Shown here in pieces: positions 1 through 11,355 of a stretch of 64,000 nucleotides of DNA. Source of the stretch: Lepus europaeus (taxonomy: Eukaryota; Chordata; Mammalia; Lagomorpha; Leporidae); assembly GCF_033115175.1 (NCBI RefSeq), contig NC_084827.1:20082001-20146000 (forward strand), written 5' to 3'. A program made the translations under genes and the position numbers. Below the pieces are notes generated by a model. The model saw only the letters and a program-made list of their open reading frames with translations. It was not told where the DNA came from and did no database searches. The first letter of the stretch is position 1, and the number at the start of each line of letters is the position of its first letter.

Positions 1-169
1 GGGCGCGGGAGCGAGCGGGCGAGGGAGCGAGGGAGCGGAGGGAGGGCCGCGAGAGCGCGGCTGCCGCGGAGCCCGGCGCGGGCTGCTTCGCCGGGGAGCC
101 AGGCTGGGAGCCAGGAGGCGGCGCCGCGGCGGGGAGGGAGCGCGGAGCGCGGGGCCGGCCGCCCGCCTG
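1..169 (+). other. PRRT4: PRRT4 non-coding exon 1 (5' part may be outside window)
   Basis: A good donor (CGCCTG then GTGAGAG) follows base 169 and would join to the acceptor at 1360-1361. An alternative donor (CCAG then GTGGGT) follows base 324. No start codon is used here. The 5' limit is not visible. Confidence 0.45.
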
Positions 170-330
170 GTGAGAGCGCTGCGGGCCGCGGACCGGGCCG
201 GGGCGGGCAGGGGCGGCAGTGGCTGGACGAGGAGAGCGGGCGTCTAGAGCGCAGGGCTCCATCGCCAGTGCGGGCGCTGGGTGCAGCGGGGAGAAGCGGC
301 GAGACTCCGCGCGGCGTTGCCCAGGTGGGT
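1..330 (+). promoter_or_regulatory. PRRT4: CpG island, probable PRRT4 promoter and 5' UTR
   Basis: The first ~330 bases are extremely GC-rich and dense in CpG, unlike the CpG-poor sequence that follows. It lies directly upstream of the first PRRT4 coding exon on the same strand. There is no obvious TATA box and the window edge may cut the promoter, so the transcription start cannot be placed. That it is the PRRT4 promoter is inference from position. Confidence 0.65.
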
Positions 331-1361
331 GCCTGAGCCGCCGCGACCGCCCCTTCTCGAGGGACTTGGCCGAGGAGCCCCGCGGTGCGAGAGGAGCCGG
401 CCGGGGGTGTGTGTGTGCGTATGTGCCCGCGAGGGGTGTGTGTGTGCTGTGCGTCTACACAGAGTGTGTGCATGTGTGTAGGGGTGTGTGTGTATGTGTC
501 TGCATGGCAAGAGAGACCGAGGAGGTGGCATGGGGTCGGGACCCATGGGGGAGGGAGGGCGCTCAGCAGGGTGGACTCTGTGTGCAGGGGTGTGTGAAGG
601 GTGAGTGTGTCGCGGGCGCTAGGTGTGGCTGTGTGCGTGATGAAAGGGTGCCGGGTGCACGTGTGCCCCGGCCCAGCCTCCCGTCCCCACCAGATGTGCC
701 CATGAAGGGCGAGTCCTGGGGAGCAGTGGGAGGCTGCTGCAGCCACCCCAAGGCTGATCAGCCTGCCCTTCCTCCCCAGGGAGCCAGAAATCACCAAGCT
801 GCCCCTCCCCCCAATACTTCTAGGGTCCTGGGGAAAGAGGGGGAGGGGGCTTCTGCCAGTGGAGGGGCCCAGTTTCTCTGGGCAGGGCCTGGGTGGCCTC
901 TCTGGCTCTGCCATATCACTCAGGCCTGTTAGAACGGGAGACTCCGGCAGGAGGGTTTTGCTGGCTTGCAGCTGTGTTTCCTTAGGGTGCTTGATGGCAT
1001 ACAGTAGGGAGGAGGGAAGGCTGGGCAGAAGAGGGGGTGGGGAGTGGGAAGGAAGGCGTCTGAGTCTGGGAGCCCAAGTCCATCCTCTCTACTCCCCATG
1101 AAAGGTGGGGGACCCTGGTTGCGGGCAGAGCCTAGCCTCCTGGTGAGCAGGTGGGGCCAGGATTGGGCAGGAGCCTGAAAGTACAGGAAGGAGCTGTCAG
1201 GAAGAGCCCTGGCGTCTCTCCCCTGGGGCACAGCACTTTGCGTCCTGCTCTCAGCACCTGCTTCTCTGCCAACAGAAGCGCTGTCTGGGGTGTCTGATCC
1301 CGGGATCCCCAAGAGGGTGAGTGGCAACAGCCTGAGCTCACAGGGCCTCTCCTCCCTCCAG
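170..1361 (+). other. PRRT4: PRRT4 intron 1
   Basis: Non-coding and GC-rich. It contains an imperfect GT-rich tract at about 406-505 and no C-SINE. Open frames here are by-products of high GC content. It ends with a pyrimidine-rich acceptor (CTCTCCTCCCTCCAG). Confidence 0.5.
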
Positions 1362-2086
1362 GACCTGGGTGCCCAAGAGGTGCTGAAGAACCGAGCCCCC
1401 TGCCCACCCAGGCCACCCTAGGCCAGGTGGGGCCATGGCAAGGCGTGGCTGTCTGGGGCTGGGGCTGTTCTACTGGGTCCTGCTTGCTGTCCCTGTGGGC
1501 CCCCAGCCTGCCTCCTCTGTCCCCGTGGTCCCTCTCACCACTCTGACCCCGCCACCGCAGAGTGAGGCCTCTGTGCTGTCTCTCAACCTGGGACTTAACT
1601 TCAAATTCCATCTTCGGGGCCCTGCTGCTGTCTGGGGGAGCCCTGTCACAGAGACCCAGCCTCTCTCTCCTGGGCCAGGCCGGGAGCCAGGGGAAGAGGT
1701 AGCCAGTGGGCTGAGGACCGATCCCCTTTGGGACCTGCTCGTGGGCTCCCCAGGGAACCCTCCTTCAGAGTGGGGCTCTGCCGAAGGCAGCGCTACACCC
1801 TGGGCCTCATCCCTACCTCCGGAGTCCACGTCCCACATCTCTGGGCCCACCGATCGGCCCACCGCTCCCTATCAGCCCAGGATGGGTACTGTGACCTGGG
1901 ACACTGCTCTGACGGCTGCAGCGCCTCCATCCAGTGCCCCCAGGCCCCAGCAGAACGAGCTGGAGCTGAAGTTTGATGTGGCGCTGAGAGCAGGTGCAGC
2001 CCCCACGCTGGGGCACCGGACGCTGCCCCTGCTGCCCAGCCTGCGGGCCAGCCTGGCAGAGATTGCTGGGCGCCTGGGACCCTTTG
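1362..2086 (+). CDS. PRRT4: PRRT4 exon 2 (5' UTR end plus first coding exon)
   Basis: Acceptor AG at 1360-1361; ATG at 1435; donor TTTG then GTGAGTAC after 2086. It encodes residues 1-217 and one base of the next codon: the signal peptide, then a Pro/Thr/Ser-rich ectodomain. The last residues (LAEIAGRLGPFG) run into the next exon's FFGTTLSP. Confidence 0.9.
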
Positions 2087-4140
2087 GTGAGTACTTGCCC
2101 CTCCTAGGAGAGCCCCTGCTGGGCACCGCTGGCTGCTAGGTTGCAGCTCGGGCATGGGCTCCTTTTGCAGGGTTCTTTGGCACCACTCTGTCTCCGCTCC
2201 GGAATTTATCTGGCTCCAGCCCCCCAGGTGCCACAACAGCCCCCAGCTCTGCCTCCAGCTCTCCAGGTGAGTGTTTATTTCATTGCAGCAAGCGTTTGTG
2301 GAAGATCTCTCCATGCTAGGAGCTGTGCTGGAGACCGAACCAACACCTCCCTTTCTGTCTTGGCTCAGGGGAGGCCTGTGTTGCCTCTCCCAGGCCCTGG
2401 GACAGGAGCTGCTGGTCCACACAGAAGCAGTCTCTCTGCTGTACTGAGTCTGGTTCCACACTTGTACCTTAGTTCATAGTGGACCTAAGCATGTGAGGAC
2501 AATTCCAGGGACAGTGACTTCTACAGGGAAGAGCAGGATTTTCTCCAAAACCCTAGAGGCCAAGCCTGGCTGGTAGGATGGCACCTGACCCCTGTGTGCT
2601 CTCTTTGCAGGGTTCTTTGGCGCCACTCTGTCCCCGCCCCCATCCCCTTTGCAGAGAGAGCTCTCAAGCCCAAGCCTGCTGGACCCAGCTGTTTCCCTAA
2701 GCTCTGCCTCAGTAGGAGCAACATCACCAGGTAGGTATCCAATCCATTTGAGCCTGACAATGATTTATTGAGCACTTACTCCATGCTAGTCCCTCGTCAG
2801 TGTTCTGGGACTCTTACGTTTCCTTCCGTAACCATAGCCACCATACTCTTCATCATCCCTATGGAGACATATGTCATTGGCCTGAGAACAAGTGTTGCTG
2901 GGTAAGGTCCCACACAGGGTTAAGCAATGGGCCTCGTAGAGTTTCGCAGTCACAGGCAGAGCAGGATGGAGACAGATGTATCAGGGCAAACAGACACAGG
3001 AACTCCTTCATGATTTCCAGTCTCCGTGATAACCCCACCCCCAACTCCCAGCAGCCTGGCCCTTCTCCCCATCCCCACCCCCACCCCCCGGCCTGGGAGC
3101 CCTCTCCTGTGCTGTCTGATCTAAGCTGACATGCTGTCAGATGTGGGCAGAGCTGGGGCCCTCAGCCACAAGACATGGAAGCAGAACCTGGAGCAGACAG
3201 ATGCCACCTTCGTTCAAGGGGGCCGCTCAGAACATGCACACAGATGAACCGCTGGTGCAGAGGGAAAGGCCGTGGGCTTCCAGAGCCAAGTCACTTACGT
3301 ACCAGCTGGGTGCCCTGGGGTAGGTTACATTACCTCTCTGAGCCAAAATTCTCTTGTCGCTCCAGGGTTTAATAATATTACTCATTTTACGGAGTTCACG
3401 TAAAACTTCTAGATAATTCGAGCTCTTGGCACGAAGCTGGGCCAAAGTAGAAGCTCATTAAGTACTCAATGACCTTGCTTCTCTCCTGCACTGAGCTCCA
3501 AATGTACTTCTAGGTCCTACCTTTGCAGACACCCTGCCCCAGCCCTGGGCACTGGGATGACACAAAACTTGCCTGGCAGAGGGCACGGGTGCCCAGGGAG
3601 AGGTTCTGGTAGATGAGGCCAAGGGAGCCATGGGGAGGGACTCCCAGGTGCAGCTCTGTTCTGTAAAGGGTTTACTGGGGCTGCAAACCTCTCAGCCCCC
3701 TCTCCACCAGGCCCAGCTGTGGAAACAACTGGTCTCCCAGCTTCTTCCAGCTCCAGACGTAACACAGCACCCGACTCTCTGGCTCACCCCGACATGGGTC
3801 ACTGCACCCCTCCCCTCCACACCCATCAGGTGGGTGTGGAGTCTCTGTCCCCCCTGGTTACCCCAGGGTGCAGCAGGGCAGGAGCTGCTGCCATGGGGGC
3901 AGGCTCTGTGCCTCGGGTGGGGGGGGGAGGATGCTGGCTGGCGGTCTGTCGGCCTTGGTGACAGCGCTGGCCAGGCAGGTTTAATGAGTCTGGACAGTAT
4001 CAGGCAGCCCACAGCTAGGGCTGGCAGCTCCGCCCTCACTCCCCCTCCTAGCTGGTGGCTGCAGGAACCCAGCCTCTTCCTGGCTGTTGTTCATGTTGGA
4101 TAAACCCCAGAGGGCTATGGGTTTCCTGGAGAGAAGGAGG

Positions 4141-4191
<51 letters not shown>

Positions 4192-6634
4192 GAGCACTGT
4201 CAAGCTGTTGGAGACCAAAGAGAGTATTGTGGTTCCATGTCCCCTTCTGGGCTTTTCTAACCTTGTTAGTGTTCAACTCCTAGGGCTTCCTTGCATTGCA
4301 CAGAGCCTACATCCAGCCCCTTCTCACCACAATTGTCATTCAGGGCATAGAACATTGAGGGGCTTTCATTGCCCTTGGTGACACCCACTTGCCCTTTGTC
4401 CTCTGAGTGTTAGCTCCACTCCCTGAGCACCATGACCAGCCTCTGTCCTGCGTGGCAGCCACCTGTGCCATCCCACTTGTTAGAAATTTTTAATTTCACC
4501 CATTCCAATGAGTACCAGTCCTCCACAGTCCTGGTGGTGGGGGTGGGGAGAGGGATAGGGCGGGGCCACCAAACTCATGCAGCTTCCAGCATCCAGAGTG
4601 GAGCCCTGATAGGCCAGCCCTTTGATCTGGGCAGCTGGTGGATAATCAGGCCTGACTTTTCCATGAATCGAGCTGGCCTCTCCCCTGCCCCTCCCCAGCC
4701 AGCTCCAGCCTCGCCAATTACTCATGCTGACATCCCGTCTCCTCCCTCGGCCCTGAGGTCAAGAGGGGGGCCCGCAGGCTAGGGTGGGACCTCCCTGGAG
4801 GGGAGGCCTGCTCAGGGGAGGCATCCTGGGAAAGAGGACCAGAAGATCACAGTCTTCTGGGAGCAGCCGAAAACTCTGCAGAAGCCTCCGCTGGGGAGAT
4901 GGGACGGGAGACCAAGGGCACCCTTCCAAGGCAGTAAGCTGGGTTTTCACCCACCTGTCCCCACACACAGCTGTCCCCGTGCAGTGCCCGCCATTCAGAG
5001 CGCACTCCCTGACAGATGAGCTCTTGCTATACTTTGCCTGTTTTCTGGTTTTTATTCCTTTTTCTGGATTCCAAGGGATGTTGAAATTTGCTCTAGTGCT
5101 TGGGGACAGAGCTGAGAGACGGGGTTTCCTGGGTGAGAAGGGATGAGGATGGAGGGTGAGCAAGGATCAGGGCTAGGGGTAGGGGGGAGGCAGGGTGGGG
5201 TTTTGTGCATCTGCACAGTCCACAAAGGCAGGAGAGAGAGACCAAGCAGAGAAGTGGGTGGGGTAAGGGCACCAGAAAATGAGGGGTGAGGGAGGATGTG
5301 GATTTAATCCTCTGATGCCATGCGCTCCCAGCTGAACTGCCTCTCACTTAACCAGTGCCAGCCAGGCGGCTAGGCCATCAGGATGGTGTTCTATAAACAA
5401 TTCTTAAAGTGAATCAACATGAAGTGCCGCTGTCCACTCATTTGTCTAACTGTGGTCTTTCTAAGCAAGTTAGGATGCACTAAGCCTTTAATTCATTCAT
5501 TCAAGATCAAATCTGAGGTCAGAAGGGGTTGCCGTCAGACAAGAGGAACTGATGAGTGGTCAGTGGTGAACACTGGTCCGCAGGAACGACACCAGCCACG
5601 GTCATGATCATGCACTGGGTGGAGCTTCCCATGCACTGGGCGGAGCTTCTCGCTTCCCATTTATCCTACCCGTGCGGGTAGATGCACTTCCCTATGTCAG
5701 ATCTGAGGATGGCAATGGAACAGGGCCCAGGGTGTTGTCCACAGTCGCCAGCGAGCTGTGTAGGCTTAAGTTTTGGCTGCTCCCTTTCTGCCCTCCGCAG
5801 TTGCTCAATCCCATCACCTTCCCCTCCCTTCTAGAGCCAGTCTCTGGCCCTCTCACGCCTTTTCTCTTGTTCTCCGAATGATTGCATTTTGCATGTCCGC
5901 AGCCTGCGCTGGCACTGTGTAGGGGTGGCAGCGCTCCAAGGCTCTTTGTGTGTTGTCCAGCCGAGGCGTGGCTGGAGCATGGCCGGGGCACAGGCTGTTG
6001 GGGCACGAGTCTGACCGTCAGGAGGCCCTCGCCACTCGTCCTGCTGCTGTCTCCTGTCCACCTCCCCTTCGATGCCATGTTAGCCTCATCCTCCTTCACC
6101 ATCACCCTTTCTTCCCAGCCTTGCTGAGCCTGCTGGGTGAGGGGAGGGAGAGGTTTAGCTTTTAGCACTTTCCCTTGCTGTCTGGTCCCAGGGAGAAGCC
6201 TTGGTCTAACTCTAACTCCTCTCTCGCTCCAGGAGAATAGAATTAGGGAACTTACTCCATACTGTCTCTTTCACCAAGGGGTACAGGAAGATGTTAGCAG
6301 ATGGGGCTGGAGACCTGAGTTAGGAAGTCCCAGAGAACCTGTGGGGCTCACTTAATCAGGTGGCAATTTGTCTTACCACCGTGTCCCCAGTTCTTTCTCC
6401 CTGGGGCTTCGAAGGCAGCCTGGGAGCCCCCCGGGAAGTCCCCCCTTCTGTGAAAGGGGGACAGGGTGTCAAATCAAAGCAGCATCTACCTTCAGAACCT
6501 TACAATAAGACGGAGGCAGGATGGGGCCCACAGCTGTAGATAGGCTGATGGGAGTAGCGGGCGGGAAGGCCAGTGAGTGTGCAGAGTATGTACTCAGGGT
6601 GCTTGGGAGAGGAGTATTTGGCTGCTCCCCCTGC

Positions 6635-6665
<31 letters not shown>

Positions 6666-9084
6666 CAGGGACATGGGGTGGCGGGAGCAGCTGACCAAGG
6701 GCAGGGGTGCACCTAGCACCGAGGTGGGGGTTGGATGCAGAACAAGGGTAAGCAAACTAGCATTAGGAAGAGCTCTGGGGTAGGGAAAGGGGATCAGACT
6801 GGTGCTCAGGTCTGGATTCTAGTTATAAACGTGTGACCTTGGACAAGTGTGGACCTTGGACAACTTTGCCTTTGCAGAGTCTCGGGCACAGTGGGGATAC
6901 TTACTCTGAGTGTCTGCTCAGTGCTAACTGTGGGCCAGGGGCCATCACAGGTGGAAGACACGGACGTGCACAAAGCAAGGAGGCCTGCTTGTTCTCATAA
7001 AGCGGCCTTTCTGGTGGGGGGTTAGTTGTCAGCAGAAACAGGAACGGAGTAAAGAAAGCAGGTGTGGGGGAGGGGCCATGTGAGAACTGAAACCTCCTGG
7101 GGAGGGAGAGGTGAGAGGCCCCAGGGGTCAGGTGGATCACACAGGGAGGGCCTGAGGGGCCAGGGTACTCGGCAGACCCTCTGACTGGCGCTCCGGGCCC
7201 TGGCTGTGGGGAGGGCAAGGGGGTCTGCACAGCTGTCTCAGCCAAGTGGTTTTGTTTTTTTTACCCACAGACCCCAGCATCCCCACCTCTGGCCCAGACG
7301 ACCTGTCTCCCGGCAGCCCGGGGAGCCCTTCGCTGCAGCCAGAGTGTGCACCAGAGCCTTGCAGCCTGGGGGATCTGCCTGCCGGCGACGGGCAGCCTCC
7401 TGCCGCCACACTGCCCCTCTTCTTCCTGACCCTGGAGGCCAACTGGGCCGAGGCCAGGGCTCGCTGGGGGCTGGCCTGGGAGGCCCACGTGTACGGGGTA
7501 GGTGCGCTCTTCGGCCTGGTGGTCCTGTTGGCATTGCTGGCCCTGGCCCTCCTGCCCTGGCGCTGCCCACCTGGCGCCCCCTGCCTGGCGCTGCTGGACC
7601 TGCTGCTGCTCTTGGCCGGGACCACGCGGGCCTTCCCTCTCTTCTACGACGCCTATGGGCACCGGGAGCGGCTGCCCGCGCTCGCCTGGCTACTGCTGCA
7701 GGACCTGCCGCTGCCCTGCCTGGCCGCCGGCCTGGGGCTGGCCTGCCTGCTGCTGGCCCGGCCGCGGCGGCCGCGGTGCCCGGCCGGCCTGGCCGCCCTG
7801 CTGCTCCTTGGGCTGGGCCTGGCAGCCGCCGCAGCCCTGGGGAGCGCTGCGCACCGCCCTCTGCGGCCCCTGCGCCTCGCCTCTCGCGGGCTGCACGCCT
7901 TCCTCGCCGCGTCGCTGTCGGGGCTCCTCCTGGCGCTCTCCTGCTGGCGGGGCCGGCGGCGGCGGCGGGCTGGGGCGCCCCTGGGAGGCTCTGGCTTCAA
8001 GGGCGCCACCCCTCTCCCGCAGGCGCGCAGCCCTTTCGCCCCGCGGGAGTCCTGGCGGCGCGCGGCACGCACCGCCCCAGTGGCTGGCACCTTCGGGCTG
8101 CTGAGCGGGGCCCTGCAGGGCTATGAGGTGCTGCACGCCCTGGGCTATGGCGGCCAACCTGGCCTGGAGGGGCCCTGGTCCTGGTGGGCCTTCCAGCTAG
8201 GCCTGCGCCTGGGCGAGGTGGGCGTTGCGCTCCCGCTGGCGCTGCTGGGCCTCTACCCGGCGCTCTGCAACCCCAGAGTGCCGCCACGTTGCTGGGCGAA
8301 GCTCTTCCGCCTGTCCCCTGGCCACGCGGCGCCCCTGCTGCCTGGAGGTTGGGTCCCTGGGCCCCCAGACAAGGAGCCCCTGGGTAGCGCCATTGCGCGT
8401 GGTGAGGCGGAACTGCTGCAGCTGTGCGCGCTGGCGGGACCGGGCCCAGATCTCCTGCTCCAGGGAGCCGGCTGCCGGGGCTTCGAAGGCGCGGCGGCCA
8501 ACCCGGGCCCATCCCCGGCCTCCTCCCCCTGCAGCGATGCCACCGTGGACTTCCGCCCGCCCTCCCCAATCAACCTGCGGCGCAGCATCGAGGAGGCCCT
8601 TTGCAGCGAGGCCCTGCTCACCCCCGGCCTCCTCCAGGGCCCTGCCTTCGGGGACGCCCTGCCTGGGCTCGGCCTCTACCGCACTGCCTCGCTGGGAGCG
8701 AAGATCCGGACCGGGCCCAGTGGGAGGTTGGAGGAGGACCCTGGCTCGCCGGTACCCCCAGAGCTCCCCTCCCCGGGGGCTTGGCCCCCGGGCAGCAGCG
8801 CCTCCTCCGGCTCGCTGTGCGGACTCTCGCGGGACAGCTCGTCCATGCTGCTGTGCTCCTGCCCCGACAGGCCCCCGAGGTGCCCACTGGTCTGCGCCCT
8901 CGGCCCTCCGCGGGCCTCAGGAAGCAGCCCCAGCCTCCCCGCCTCAGGATCCTACCAGGCCCTGTCCCCGCCCTCCTGCAACTCCCCAGAGCAGGCTGAG
9001 GAGGCCTTGCTGCGGGAGCAGTTCCTGGACGCCTGCCGACAGATCGACGAGCTAAGCATGGGCAGTGACACCATAGACCTGTGA
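1435..9084 (+). CDS. PRRT4: Proline-rich transmembrane protein 4 (spliced CDS, 4 coding exons)
   Basis: The coding exons are 1435-2086, 2171-2266, 2611-2730 and 7271-9084. All three introns are phase 1, and the joined frame is 893 codons plus TGA, close to my recollection of about 900 for the human protein. The start lies in GGGGCCATGG and opens a hydrophobic signal peptide (residues ~1-23). Residues ~24-360 are Pro/Ser/Thr-rich and probably extracellular. The last exon encodes a run of hydrophobic helices at about 363-386, 394-415, 425-452, 460-481, 496-515 and 594-621, with a weaker one near 559-580. A Ser/Pro-rich, probably cytoplasmic tail follows, ending MGSDTIDL. The paralogue is PRRT3; the molecular function is not established, and I infer only a multi-pass membrane protein. 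The gene lies ~6 kb upstream of RBM28 on the same strand. No frameshift or internal stop was seen. Confidence 0.93.
2171..2266 (+). CDS. PRRT4: PRRT4 exon 3 (96 nt, symmetric phase 1)
   Basis: Acceptor CCTTTTGCAG, donor CCAG then GTGAGT. It encodes GFFGTTLSPLRNLSGSS and a Pro/Ser/Ala-rich run. The first ~30 bases nearly match the start of exon 4. Skipping it would keep the frame. Confidence 0.85.
2611..2730 (+). CDS. PRRT4: PRRT4 exon 4 (120 nt, symmetric phase 1)
   Basis: Acceptor CTCTTTGCAG, donor CCAG then GTAGGT. It encodes GFFGATLSPPPSPLQREL and a Ser/Leu-rich run ending GATSP. It is also frame-neutral if skipped. Confidence 0.85.
2745..2960 (-). repeat. MIR relic
   Basis: The reverse MIR motif (TTTATTGAGCACTTACTCCATGC) is followed by degenerate body sequence. 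It starts ~15 bases after exon 4. Confidence 0.55.
3262..3480 (+). repeat. MIR relic
   Basis: The MIR order is kept: AAGTCACTTACGTACCAGCTGG, then TTACCTCTCTGAGCC, an AATAATATTACTCATT block, and AGCTCATTAAGTACTCA at the 3' end. Confidence 0.6.
4144..4187 (+). repeat. (GA)n microsatellite
   Basis: About 22 uninterrupted GA units in PRRT4 intron 4. Length polymorphism is likely. Confidence 0.95.
5609..5650 (+). repeat. 21-bp direct repeat, two copies
   Basis: CATGCACTGGGTGGAGCTTC, plus one base, is repeated head to tail with two mismatches (T/C at position 12 and at the last base). Confidence 0.85.
6637..6656 (+). repeat. (GT)n microsatellite
   Basis: A short TGTGTG run grading into GCGCGCATGCGC, an alternating purine-pyrimidine stretch. 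Confidence 0.85.
6805..6910 (+). repeat. MIR relic
   Basis: It keeps the MIR core phrase GTGTGACCTTGGACAAG, which is partly repeated 15 bases later. Confidence 0.5.
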
Positions 9085-9400
9085 AGCGCAGCTGCCTCCC
9101 TGGCTGCCCCACCCCACATCCCTCTCGGGCTCCTGCTCGGCCTGAGACCTGCACACTGTAACTCTCTCCCAGTCCTGCCTGGCTCAGATGCCTCTCTCCC
9201 GTCGCCTTCCCTATGGGGGCCCCCATGGGTGGGCGGGTCAGCAGCCAGGCTCTGTTGATTGGGAACCAGTGCCACGCTCTCTGGAGCCCTGGGTGCGGAC
9301 GCCTTCAGCTGCGATTCCAGGCTGGCAGGTGCCCCTCTGTCCTTGGCATTCACCAGCAATAAAGCCCCAAGGTGCTCCACTCCCGACCACCTCTCCCTGT
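7271..9400 (+). CDS. PRRT4: PRRT4 exon 5 (last coding exon, stop at 9082-9084, plus 3' UTR)
   Basis: The frame continues from exon 4 through a split Asp codon (residue 290). 604 residues run to the TGA at 9082-9084: a short juxtamembrane region, all membrane helices, then the Ser/Pro-rich C-terminal tail. Very high GC opens long overlapping frames on both strands, which are shadows. The 3' UTR runs to the poly(A) signals listed separately. Confidence 0.93.
9358..9363 (+). terminator. PRRT4: PRRT4 poly(A) signal, proximal
   Basis: AATAAA 274 bases after the stop codon, followed by a C/T-rich stretch. Probably the main cleavage signal. Confidence 0.65.
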
Positions 9401-9625
9401 TTCGGTGCTGAGTCAGAGGGGCTGTCCCCAGAAGCCCTGGGGACCCACCTCAGGGCCCATACCCACCTGTGCCATGCCAAGGAATCCCACACCTGTGTGA
9501 GTGAGACTCCCTATCCTCCCAGGGAGCTTCCCCAGGAAAGGGTCTATGCCCCATGGCCCACCTAGCAGCCTTGACAGCAGTTGGGTAGGGGTGATGGTGG
9601 TGAACGCATTCAGAGTTAATTTATC

Positions 9626-9631
9626 AATAAA
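9626..9631 (+). terminator. PRRT4: PRRT4 poly(A) signal, distal candidate
   Basis: A second AATAAA in an AT-rich context (TTTATCAATAAAATATTTTC), 268 bases beyond the first. It could end a longer 3' UTR. Confidence 0.45.
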
Positions 9632-9639
9632 ATATTTTC

Positions 9640-11269
9640 AGAGGAGAACATTCTGACCTTCTTGGAAAAGCTTAAATGGGACACCAGCAGCAGTGACACC
9701 AATAGAATTGGATAAGAGAAGCCTTTGGGGTGGGGAGTGGGGGGGTGCCCCTTCAGACTTTAGGAGCCTTCTACAAGGTCCAGGCATCTGTGTCTGTGGC
9801 TGGGATGGGGTGGGGGGAGGGTCCTGGGAGCCAGAAGACCCTGGAAGACACTCTGACTCTCTAGGAAGTGACTTCACAGGGACAGAACACAGCTGGGAGA
9901 GCTGAGGCAGAAACGGAGCTATAGGCAGAAATGCTGACATGCCTGAGACCCAGATCCTGGTGGACAGCTGGCTCGGGACTAGTTAATAGTAAATGATGCC
10001 TATACAAAAGGGCCCCCTGCCATGTCCCCACAGGTTGGGATTCACAGGAGGAAGCTACCTTCTTTACCTACCAATGGGGCATCTTCAAGGTTAGGCTCAC
10101 AACCACCTGCTTCTGCCTCAGAACTCTCATCTCCTGCAGGTGCAAATCTTCCCTGGAGAAAGCTTTCCCTAGCCCTAACCCCAGCTCCAGCCTGGCTCCC
10201 AGCACAGAACTCACAGTGCAGACGCCCAAAAACACATCCAACCAGCAGGCGCTGTGACCCCTGCCTCTCCTGAGCATTTGGCTCTGAGCTCTGGAGCGTG
10301 CATTTATCATCTGGCTAAAATGCGTTGCTTCAGAGTGGCACAAAAACAGGGTGGTAGATGAGGTTTGAAAATGAAAATTTGACGGCGCTTTGGCAGATGT
10401 CCTGCTCAGTACACGAGCACCTGCCAGGGCACACACACTAGGCTTAAAGTGGAAAAACAGAAACCCAAGTGCTTTTCGTCTAACTCTGCCCCCCAGCTAG
10501 CAGGGTTTAGAGAAGGGAGGTTAGGGAGCCCAGACAGGCTGTGGCCCTTGGCTAGACCAGACTGGACCAGACCAGACCAAAACAAGGCACAAGGGGAAGA
10601 ATTCAAGCATTGCTGATGATCTGTCTTGGCTGAGAGGAGCAGCCAAGGGCCTGGGACCTCAGAGGAATGAGAGGAGTTGGCAATATTTGGGGGAGAGGGA
10701 GAGGCATAGAAGGGGAGAGAAATGGCGCAGAGAAGAGAGAGTGGTGCAGGCACAGTTGAGGGATGGGGCCGGAGTGGTTCTGACCGTGGCTCTTCCATCA
10801 CCTGGCTTAGCAGAGCTCAGAAATTCTTGCTGCATTGTCACTCTGGGCTGAGACCCAGGAAACTGCCAGCCTCCTAATTGCAGGCATTTCTCACCGCTGT
10901 CATAGTGGCCGTAGTGGTCTCCCCAGCTTTGTGTTGAGCAAGCATGGCTTGCTGCCCTGAGAAACTGCTCCCTTTCTTTCTCGCCTCCCCTTCCGTCTGC
11001 CTCTCACCTGCCTCTGCTCACACTCAGCTCCTCTCTGCCATCTCCTCCCTCCTCCTCGCTCTGATCCTTGTCAGCTACTCTCTCGCTCACTTCCCCCCAG
11101 CCCAAGGTCTTTGGCTTCATGTACACACCTCCCAGCAGAGCAGTCCAAGCCCCCCAATTCCCCCTTCCCCACACTCTTTCTGTATGAAAGCTCCAAATGG
11201 GGCTGAGAAGGAACAGAGTGGGGGTGGGGAGACAAGAAATGCAACACGGGGTCCATCAGCTCCAACATT
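9640..11269. other. Intergenic, unique sequence
   Basis: Mostly unique sequence downstream of PRRT4 with no repeats I can name. The 208-aa frame at 10944-11570 runs into a SINE and has no splice or codon support. Confidence 0.5.
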
Positions 11270-11270
11270 T

Positions 11271-11315
11271 TTTAAAAGTTTTTTATTTTATTTTTTTACT
11301 TTCTTGAAAGTCAGA

Positions 11316-11355
<40 letters not shown>

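Larger units (their letters stand above)
2731..7270 (+). other. PRRT4: PRRT4 intron 4 (4.5 kb)
   Basis: It contains MIR relics (about 2745-2960, 3262-3480 and 6805-6910), a (GA)n tract at 4144-4187, a 21-bp direct repeat at 5609-5650, a (GT)n tract near 6637-6656, and an exon-like segment at 3711-3829. There are no C-SINEs. It ends with the acceptor TTTACCCACAG. Confidence 0.7.

Noticed and set aside
219-932. 237-codon frame on the + strand
   Set aside because: It crosses the CpG island and GT-rich intron 1 of PRRT4 with low-complexity Cys/Val content, no known domain and no splice support.
7206-8569. Long alternative frames on both strands over PRRT4 exon 5
   Set aside because: They are shadows of a GC-rich coding exon. 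The frame joined to the upstream exons has membrane helices and the conserved end; the others are Arg/Pro/Ala-rich noise.
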